From Temnopleurus reevesii (taxonomy: Eukaryota > Echinodermata > Echinoidea > Temnopleuroida > Temnopleuridae), in NCBI GenBank assembly GCA_036244855.1, contig BQKZ01005465.1, positions 1,864 through 24,937 of the forward strand: a stretch of 23,074 nucleotides of DNA, in the 5' to 3' direction. The notes under the pieces are model-generated. The model was not told the origin of the DNA. It was given only the letters and a program-made list of their open reading frames with translations, and ran no database searches. This document shows, in pieces, positions 12,501 through 21,500 of this stretch (within the stretch, counting starts at the first letter, position 1; each line of letters begins with the position of its first letter). The position numbers and the translations under genes are program-made.

Positions 12501-15500
12501 TGAGGAGTTGTCCGACACGACGTTACAGATTCCGTCGAATTTGCCGATCGCACGGGTCCCCATCAGCGGTAGGGATCGCCATATCTATGTGGCTTTGAAA
12601 ATTCACAACTTTGAAACGGGTTGTTCGATTTAACTCAACTGTTCATTTTGTTCATTTATTTATTTTTGTGTCATTCAATGAGAGCATGATAATTCCAGGG
12701 TTGGTTCCTCTTTATAGAACCCATGAGGGATGGAAATCAATACTTTGAATTTTCAATAGATTGCCGATTTTTGCTAATTTTCGTTAGTTCAATCATTGTG
12801 TTTTACTCCATCCACTGCGAACACGTCAATGTCTGGGTGAAGTTCCCTGTAGGTTTTCAATACATTGTTATTTTTACACATCTAAAATATATGTACAGTT
12901 TATCAGATAATTTGTGTTATCTCAGAGGTCACACCGATTAGGTTGAAACCTAAGAACCCATTCGAATGGCACTCACATTTGTCTTTAAGAAAAGGCTCTC
13001 AGTTACGAGTGATCATTTTCAGTCCTTTTCTTTCAGAGAATGCTTTCAAACGAAAGAATTCCTCTTTTTGACGTTGCATGATCTGCCGGACCCTTTGGTA
13101 AATCATGCGGTCCTCATACAATGCTTCCCGAGCTTCTGGACTGTTCATTAATTCCCTTTTGATTCGTTCCAAATCGGCCTTCTCCGGTTTAAATCGTCCT
13201 GCGTTCGCGTGTTTTCGTGTTTCGGTCGCCAATGGCAGACGATATACTTGCTGCGCCATTTCCAAGGACAGTTCAAAATCTTCAGTAACGCCTATAACGG
13301 CGAACCAACGTTCAAGGTTGTCCAGCATATGATTCAGTAGCGCACGCCGTTGTTCCGTCGAGAGAGTCTCCTTCAGGACGGCCTTTTGACGAAACCAACA
13401 CACATCCATATTATCGGTTAAATTCGTGTACTCAATAATATGCTTCGTGCGTTCCATGTATACTCTTCTGTATTCATCCGCCTCGGGATCTGGTTTGCAC
13501 GTGTCGGGAAGCATGAGGAGTTGATTGAACACATGGCTGCCTTGATGGATAGCCCAAGCGGTGATGGTGACGTTCCGAGAGTAAACCGGACCGCAGAGGG
13601 TCTGTTTGAAACAAAAGAAGTAAGCTGAAATGATGCGATCGTAGGGGTCCCGGATCATAGTGAGTGAAGAGCAGGGGCGCCTGCCGGGCAGCACATCGCA
13701 TACTCCGAAGCTGAATCCGCCCCAGAAAATCGCCTGGCCTTCCTCCATCCCATCCCGAATAATGCGGTCGAAAGTACGCTGGTTGCCCCCGGCGCTCACA
13801 TCCAGGTTTGGAATCCCAATAGATGTATGCAGACGTCTCAGTTTTCCTTTCATCGTTGAACCACCAGACTTGTGAACGTGCAGGAAGACTATGTGTCCGA
13901 TCCTGTAGTCGTTGATTCCATCGGATTTCAGTCCATGTATGTAAAAATTGGGCAAGCCTTTTCGGTTGAGACTGGCGTTGGCCAATTTGTAAAACACAGA
14001 GTCCCGTCTCTGATCAGTCATGAGTTCTCCCAGCGATCGGGTCGAGTACCGTACAAGCTCGTCTTCATGCTCGTCCCAAACACTTGAAAGAACACAAAAA
14101 GCAAACAATAATGAACGTCAAAGAATGAAATGCAACTAGATTATAGCTTATTGTGAGGTCATTTTTTTTTTACCTAATTCAACATGTGTTTGTTTAATAA
14201 GGTTCATAACTGATGTTTCTATGTGTTCACATTATATTCATTAGTGTAGGATAATTTCGTAGGGATAAATACATGTATAGTAGTTTTATTTGTTTGATTG
14301 CTATGTAGTCTTCTATCTTAACGTCGTGGACCCCATTGGAAATAAGCCTTGTCGGCTTTCATGGGTTATGACTATGTTGCTACTGACGAATAAATCAAAT
14401 CAAATCAAATCAAATTTCCATGTACTAAGTGAATGAGGAGTTGTCCGGCATGACGTCACAAATTATGAGTAGTATTATTAATTTATGTATCCTTATTCAA
14501 TACACTATACATTGTACAATGAACAATATGCAAGTGCAAATATGTACAATAATAACTTGCAGAGTTATGAAGAAAGACGAGGTGACCCATGAAGCGTAGT
14601 TTGTAAGTAGGTCCCTCGTATCAGAAAGTAAATACAAAAGGAAAATAAATTTGATGATATCGGTGTTGCCGAACGCATGGAATGCCTATGAGCGGCAGTG
14701 AAGTGTGAACGCTCACAGATTGGCCATCGGAAGTGGTTTCGGAAAGTAGTCTAGCAAAAACCAATTACGACATAGTCTGCAGTACAGACCCTAGGCTTTC
14801 GGTAGGAGCATGATACATTGTATGCAATCTTTTACTGCGCGACACACTGCATTGCCTTTGCCTCTAGCTAGCCCAACCATAGGCTGTAAGTTCTGTAAAA
14901 AATAACAATGCTATATAAGTTTTATATAGGGGGTGTTGCTCAAAAGTTGCAATTGATCGTAATTTTTTGATCGGAACGCGCCAATCAAAACCATTGTTTT
15001 ATGCGCGTCTAGTTAAATTCGCGTACCGTACTCGAATGAAAATGCGCGATACAATGTGCAAAGTTGCAGTTGATTTGCAGTTGATTTTGAACAACACCCC
15101 CATAATAGTCACACAATGCATACCCTGTATCACGCTCTGCGCATGCACACACCGAAAGCCTCGTGTATGTGCTGCAGACAACTTTCGACATATGGACAGG
15201 GTGTTGGACTTACATTTTGGACTGATCCACTTTGAACGGTGAAGTTATCCTGGCATCGACATCTAGCCTCTCGCCTGGATGTAAACCGAGATGTACATTA
15301 TGAGAATGAATCGAATAATAATTAAAGCCCAAATAAAGTTTTGGTAAAAGCAAATATTTCGTCTTCAAATCTATATAAAATTAAATACCGTAAAACACTG
15401 CGTAGAAGCGCAGCTTAGCATTAATATCTTGAAAAGTGCCCTCTAACTCCAAAATTATCAAGTGCAATGAATATTGATATGATGATATAAATAACAATAC

Positions 15501-18500
15501 CCTAACTTCCTTGATGAATATTCATGATTACTAATTATGCCCACCAAAATAAAATCAGTATGGAAAACGGTTTGTATTGTTCACTTGTACCTATTGAATG
15601 ATATCATGCCATGGTTATACAGTCATTGAATCACATGCGAATGGATTAAAATTTCTGTCCGTTTCTTGGTAACAAATACGTTGCATTCTTTAAAGCTGAC
15701 AATAATAACTGAACTACAATACTAATCGGACAAGCTTTCGAGTTGTCTATACAAACCTTTGTATTACAGGTATGCGTAAAATTTGCGTCAATTAGTGAAC
15801 TGTGCCATGTTGCATAAAAAGATGAGTTGAAACCCAATTCTCAAAATTCAAGCCCTAAATACGTGCTCCTGATTGGTTGAAAATTGAGTTGCGTTTAATT
15901 TTCTGACCTACGGCTATATACCTCTATGCCTGCGATTAATCGCAAATTTGTTATGCAACAGGGCTCTAGTCTCTTGATTCGCGACATACCTGTTGGGAAG
16001 TGTTTTAGGGGGACCTATAACCATTACCTAGCATCAAATGATAAACTTATATCCAGTCGTTTGTTCAATTTCCTACATCTTCTAATGTTTTGGTGTTTTC
16101 GTATTTCTCTGTAATTCTTAATTCCGCTGGTTTAACGTGTATTTCTGCGTTCTATATTATTTCAATACTTATTTATGTTTTCAATATATTTGTATTTGCT
16201 GACATTGTTTTTCTTTTTTGGTGTTTGTTCTTATTTCTGCAGAAGATATANCCTTTGCGTTTTTACCCTGCGTCGGCTCAGCGTTTTCCAAAATTAAAAC
16301 GTCCCCTAGCGCACCATCAGACCGTAGACTGGGGTTCGGCTTGCGATCGAAGAGCGTACGCCAAACGTCAGTCCACCGAATGAGTATTCTCATTCCACCG
16401 GCGGTCAACTCCACCATAGCGGTCCGTAGGAGTAACGCTTGATAGCTCTTTGGTTGTGACAATCAAACTGAAATATGTCAGAATACTAGTCAATCATGGT
16501 TGTTTTATGTCCAGGTTGAGATTCAAATTATGTACATATTCGTCGTTATTCTGAAGATGTTGTGTAAAAAGATGGTTTGGTTAAAGCAATAATTAAGCTC
16601 TGAATTAAAGGGAAATCAACCTGTGGAATTATCGCGGTATCATTGAATGAAGAAAAATCAGATGAACAAACTGTGAAAATTTGATCAAAATCGGACAATC
16701 AGTTGAAAGTCTATTATTTTTCCCAATTCCCAATGATACCACGATCCCTTCCGCTTAGTGAGATCCGTGCATTCGGCAACTTTAGCAGAATAATGTGACG
16801 TACTTGCAAACAACTCGATCTCCATTCACCTTATATATACAATTTTTGAAAAATGAATTAATGTAAAATTTAGGACAAAGGTTCAATACGATCCCTCTCA
16901 AAATCAATGCATAATTTATATAGGCAGATACTCAAGAGGAAAACCAGAATTTTGTTGAATGTTCTGACCAAAAGTAGAGTAAAATGAAATTTTGTTTGCA
17001 GAGTGAATGAGGAGTTGTCCGACATTGCGTCACAGATTCTGCCAATGTTGCCGATCGTATCCCCATCAGCGGTAGCTGATATTTTTGAGAATGTGCATGG
17101 AATTTTACAACTTTTGTACGGATTTTCCGATTTTGCTCAATCTTCACAGTTTGTTCTTCTAATTTTTCTTCATTCACATAGAGCACGATAGTTGTAGGAT
17201 CCGTTCCTCTTTAATTACGTCATCTTATATAGTTTTTTATTTTTCTTATTTCATTTTTTTTTCTACAGGGAGACGATTGCTATGATTGTTGAGGAAATCA
17301 AAGACCCGGAAAGGTGAGGAATCTGAAACACGACGGTGTTACACGAACCACACTAGAAAAAACACTGGTGTTAAATTTAACACTAGCCGGAATCTATATG
17401 AGACCACACCAGAAAAGTGTTAAGATAACATCCGTTTGGAATCAAATCAATATATTTTAACACCGACTGGTATTGCTCAGGGGCTTAAACAACACCAGCA
17501 GGTCTTGATTACAAAATGGATGTTATTTCAACACTTTTCTATAGTGTCGTCCTATATATATAGATTCCAACTGGTGTTAAAATTAACACCAGTGTTTTTG
17601 CAGTGCAATGGATACTATGGCCTCACGACTGATCACGATTGAAGCAACAAGATTGAGCACGACTCTTTGTTTAAGTTCACAGTTAAATGCCTCCGAATAA
17701 AGAATCGTATCGTGTTGCTTCCGAGCCTCTACCAGTCACATAGAAACCCGGAAGCAACACGACTGAAAAATACTCTTTGTCAAGTTCACAATTAAATGCT
17801 TACGAGTAAAGAGTCGTATTGAATCGTGTTGCTTCCGGGCATCTACCAGTCACATAGAAGCCCGGAAGCAACACGATTGAACACGACTCTTTGTTAAGTT
17901 CGCAATTAAATGTCTCCGAATAAAGAGTCGTATCGAATCGTGTTGCTTCCGGGCCTCTACCGGTCACATAGAAGCCCGGAAGCAACACGATTCAAGACGA
18001 CTATTTGTTCGGAGACAGTTAACCCCGAATTAACCCAAAGGTCGTGTTCGATCGTGTTGCTCCCGGGCCTCCAAGTGAGTGAGGCATAATCAATGGTACA
18101 CCAATCAATGGAATCAAAGGCCCGGGTTCGAATCCTCTGAGCACTCAAAATCGAACTTTTTGTGGTTCGATTTTTCACCAAAAGGTGAACCCAGTGTTGC
18201 ATTTGTTTGCATCTTTGAAGCCCCAGTCATAAAGAGGCCTAGAAGCAAAACGATTGAGCACGACTGATTGTTAAGTTTACAGTTAACTGCAACCGAACAA
18301 AGAGTCGTGTTGAATTGTTTTTCTTCCGGGCCTCTACCAGTCACATAGAAACCCAGAAGCAACACGATTCGACACGACTGTTTGTTGGGGGCATTATTTG
18401 AACTGTGAACTTAACAAAGAGTCGTGTTCAATCGTGTTTCATCTGGGCCTCTCTGACTGCCTAATTAATAGTACACCAATCAAAGGAAATTAAAGATGTG

Positions 18501-21500
18501 GATTCAAATCCGCTGAGCACTTTGCAGAATGCATAATCGTACCTTTGTGGTTCGATTTTTTTACCAAAAAGTGTTCTCCTGTGATCTGTATACCCCTCTG
18601 ATCGCACCTCTGTGTGTAGAGGCGCGATCAGAGGGGTATACAGATCAGAGGGCTATGTAAGGACTCTGTGGTTGAGTGCTATGCAGTCCCTGTGTGTTCA
18701 GTGTAAGAGAATATGCAGAGGTGGGTGCTATCAGAACACACAGTCCTCAACTAGACTATGTAAGCCACTGAACAACACCAATCGTTGTTTCAATTTATTT
18801 ATATCATTCCAAAACGGATGTTATTTCGTTCGTGATTTCACGAAGTGACGGGAGCCAGAGGGAATTGTTACACAAATTCAGCTACCAGATGCTAATGAGA
18901 ATTCAATAGTCGGAATGCTACTTGCATATATTAACGTTGCTAAGGTTGGACAAACATTGTAGCTTGACCAACCTAGCAACAACTACCACGTGCTATTCAC
19001 ATTCCTTCCATTGGAATAGGATTATTTTATATTAGATGGACAAATAGTTTATCATTGTGCATTCTGACAAAGAAGTCGTCTATTAACACGTTGTTCGATA
19101 GGCGCTATGACGGGATTTCTTTGACCCCTGTTAGACCGAAAAATTGCCTACCTCAAACCTGTCCAGGTCCAAAGCGGGTCAGGTTCCAACCTTGAGGGGA
19201 TTAGCGGCCGGCGGGTATGGTCCGAAAAAGAGCCTGTTTACACGGCGCTCCATCCCTACCCCGAAAGCCTTCACTTGAATCCATTGCCTCTCAGGAATGT
19301 TGTAACTGAACAAAGTTACAGACTAGTCTTCTGTCACAGACCATTGGTTACATATTGTGTAGTGCATATCAATATGTGTCTGATTCAGATTCATAGTCTT
19401 CAATTAGAAAATGGGAAACTAAAAGCGATGTCTAAATATGATTATAAGTAGCTTTGACTGCAGACTATGAAATGCACTGTGCAAAGATGTAAAAATCCAA
19501 AGTTGAAAGTATGTGAATTCAGACTAGTTAAGAACTTGAAAAGGTTTGGGTATTGTTTCTGTTTACACCGCGATTTTTTCGACTCTGAACCTACCCGGGA
19601 CCACATCTGGATGTGGAACTTGGGTCGGTTCCCTCGAGCGACCCTGGGTAGGTTTGAGGCAGGTTGTTGCGTGTCTACACCAACAAATTAACAGCCACAA
19701 CCTACCCCAAACCTACCCAGGGTCGCTATATTTTTCGTTGGAACAGGGGCCTTAGTCTTCATGCAACAATCTCCTTTGGCTCCCGTCACGCGTCGTGAAA
19801 ACACGGACGATTTTATCTCATTCTGGTGTGGTCTCCATAACGATTCTTTAACACCAGCGTTTTTGCAACTAGTGTACTTTCTTTCATTTTTTGGATAGGA
19901 ATGTTCCTCTGAGCATTATCATATCAATGGTCGTCATCACGTGTGTCTATCTGCTAGCCAACGTTTCATATCTTACCATCCTCACCCCGGGCCAAATACT
20001 CGCTTCAAAAGCTGTCGCAGCAGTAAGTATTAGCGAACGTTAACGAAAATATATAATGAGTGATGATGATTATGCGTTGAAACTTTAGCTTTTCCATCAG
20101 TTGTCACTCGTAAGAGGGCGACCTCTTGTTTTATTTTAGGGAGGACGTTGGACGGAGCTTGGCATAATTTGAGCTTATGATTTGACTTTTCATTTCCTGG
20201 CCTCGTGCAACAGGGGTTTTTTTATATTCTATAAGAAAATGTTAATTATTTAATTTGATTGATTGATTTTATTTCCGATATACCATAAAAAAAATACAAT
20301 ACATATATACACGATATGACACAGGATTAAAAAAGAGAATATCGGATGGATTGCCCATTTGGTTATAGTTTTATATGTAGAACGAGTTAAAGGTGCTTTT
20401 TTAAGGGGAACCATCCCCTGGAACTACCATGCTCTCATTGAATGAAGAAAAATCAGGTGAAAATCTGACGACCGTTCAAAGATTATGCATTTTCAAAGTC
20501 ACAGAGATATGTTAATCGCTGCCGGCCATTGGGATTTGTGCGATCGGCAACATGGATGGAATCTGTGACGTCATGTCGGACAACTCCTAATTCACTTTGT
20601 ACATAGAATATAAATAATACATATATAGAGAGAGTATTAGTTTTGCGGCGTGTATCATTCAACTTTGAATTTATGCCGGGAGAAGAAGAGAGAAAGAGGA
20701 CCGACCTTTAACGTCAACATCCGAAAGACGCGACCGAGGCTCGTACCCGTAGCGCAGGAACCAACCCAAATCAATTTGTGACTGTCCCAAACAGCTTGAT
20801 GAATATTAAATTAAACGGGTTGGTCTTTTAACCCACCGATGTCAGCCGTCATCAGCAGCACATCATACTGTTCATATCAGTACACAAGTGCTATAGCTTG
20901 CCCGAGGCTTCACAGACATAGCAACAATTAACAAATAATAACTTGATAACTAGTTTGATTGTTACTAACAGGTTTAAGGAACGCCACCGCGTCACTAACG
21001 TTCGTTTGAAAGAAAGGTGCATAAATTTGGCAAAACGAATATTCATTTGTGACTCATAATGTTTGGATTGGACATAATAAAGAAGAAATTTTAAAGGGGC
21101 GTCGATATTTTTCAGTTTCTATTTCAAGACTATGTGAACTGATTCGTAGTCGGCATATACATGTACAGTACTTGTTTTGTTCAGTTTATCAATTCATTGC
21201 GAACCAATAATTGGTTATTATTGTTATCTCTGAAAGCGTGTGAAAATATTACTTAGAAATATGTTACATTGTTACGTTGAGGACATGTTTAACTGCTTGC
21301 TATTATAGTTATGAATCAGATCAATATTTTGTCCGTGTTTTCACGAAGTGACGGGAGCTAAAGGATATTGTTGCATGAAGACAAAGACAAAGGACACGTT
21401 TCAATGGATTTGTAACTCAATTTCGTATAACAATACCCTCTGACTCCCGTCACTTCGTGAAAATACGGACGATTTATACTAACTTAAATGAATCTTTTTG

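Larger units (their letters stand above)
6717..17268 (+). other. Transporter intron 4 (10.5 kb, repeat-rich, hosts an antisense gene)
   Basis: Bounded by ATG|GTAGGT and TTTTTTCTACAG. It contains two single-N assembly joints (7614 and 16251), two near-identical duplications, a minus-strand sulfotransferase exon and many mobile elements. Stretches with nothing recognised are about 7880-8260, 8345-8525, 9560-10020, 10990-11405, 14110-14310, 15110-16250 and 17215-17260. Its length and continuity depend on whether the 7615-16250 segment is correctly placed. Confidence 0.7.
18764..19874. mobile_element. AACACTGGTG-family element split by later insertions
   Basis: 18764-18826 (AACAACACCAATCG...CGGATGTTATTTC) and 19810-19874 (CTGGTGTGGTCTCC...AACACCAGCGTTTTTGCA) are the two parts of one copy like 17351-17605, separated by the 983-base insertion at 18827-19809. 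The outer left end is unclear. Confidence 0.6.
17314..19898 (+). other. Transporter intron 5 (2.6 kb, almost all mobile elements)
   Basis: Bounded by GTGAGG and TTTTTTGGATAG. In order it holds an inverted-repeat element (17351-17605), a palindromic array (17616-18459) and a tRNA-like segment. A perfect hairpin (18582-18647) and a three-level transposon nest (18764-19874) follow. Confidence 0.85.

Noticed and set aside
14083..14108. ATG at 14108 as the sulfotransferase start
   Set aside because: It gives a nine-residue leader too short for a signal anchor and overlaps a strong pyrimidine tract and AG acceptor.
18085..18160. tRNA gene at the GGGTTCGAATCC site
   Set aside because: No acceptor stem or A box in register, and the diverged second copy shows it is a repeat.
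17800..18365. Several 60-83 codon frames
   Set aside because: They repeat the palindromic array (LLPGFYVTGR-like strings) and are not proteins.
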